A DNA stretch of 7,012 bases from an uncultured Ruminococcus sp. (GTDB taxonomy: Bacteria > Bacillota > Clostridia > Oscillospirales > Ruminococcaceae): assembly GCA_947174965.1 (NCBI GenBank), contig CAMWKY010000113.1, positions 1 to 7,012 of the forward strand, written 5' to 3'. The translations under genes and the position numbers were made by a program. Under the pieces are notes generated by a model. It did not search any database and had not been told where the DNA came from. It worked only from the letters and a program-made list of their open reading frames with translations. Position 1 is the stretch's first letter. Every line of letters starts with the position of its first letter. Positions 6,989 through 7,012 of the stretch are shown here, piece after piece.

Positions 6989-7012
6989 TGTATAGAATAT
7001 TAAGATTGACAT

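Noticed and set aside
7006..7011. TTGACA on the + strand as a -35 box
   Set aside because: The window ends one base later, so no -10 element can be seen, and no + strand gene is known there.

Overview
The window looks like chromosomal DNA of a low-GC, Gram-positive, probably spore-forming Clostridia-type bacterium. The Ruminococcus/Oscillospiraceae area is my best guess, from overall gene flavour only. Supporting signs are strong AGGAG ribosome binding sites, A/T-rich codon use, a SpoIID-type sporulation protein, a clostridial-style NifS/NifU pair, and ABC-2 permeases of the type found next to GntR-regulated ATPases. I see no insertion sequence, phage gene, tRNA, rRNA or CRISPR array.

Left part (1-3000, + strand): the tail of one ABC-2-type permease, probably cut by the window edge, is followed by a complete six-helix ABC-2 permease. 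A secreted class C beta-lactamase-fold serine hydrolase with four C-terminal membrane helices comes next. The spacings are short (12 and 13 nt between stop and start), so these look like one operon. The ATP-binding subunit is not visible and probably lies upstream. A plausible but unproven role is export, or defence against a cell-envelope-active peptide, together with hydrolysis of a peptide or D-amino-acid-containing substrate outside the cell.

A compact hairpin with U-tracts on both sides (3005-3034) separates the two convergent transcription units and can terminate both.

Right part (3042-6977, - strand): reading leftwards, a SpoIID-like peptidoglycan lytic transglycosylase is followed, after about 100 nt holding a candidate promoter, by an rnhA-nifS-ywqG-nifU cluster. 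NifS (cysteine desulfurase) supplies sulfur and NifU (scaffold) assembles the Fe-S cluster. A YwqG/DUF1963 protein of unknown function sits between them, and its start overlaps the end of nifS by 8 nt. The RNase HI gene has all its catalytic residues, but its reading frame contains no ATG, GTG or TTG at the right place: the ribosome binding site points to an ATA codon.

The most notable points are the apparent AUA start of rnhA, the YwqG gene coupled inside a minimal Fe-S operon, and the membrane-anchored serine hydrolase attached to an ABC-2 exporter operon. None of these amounts to a clearly new multi-gene system on sequence alone.
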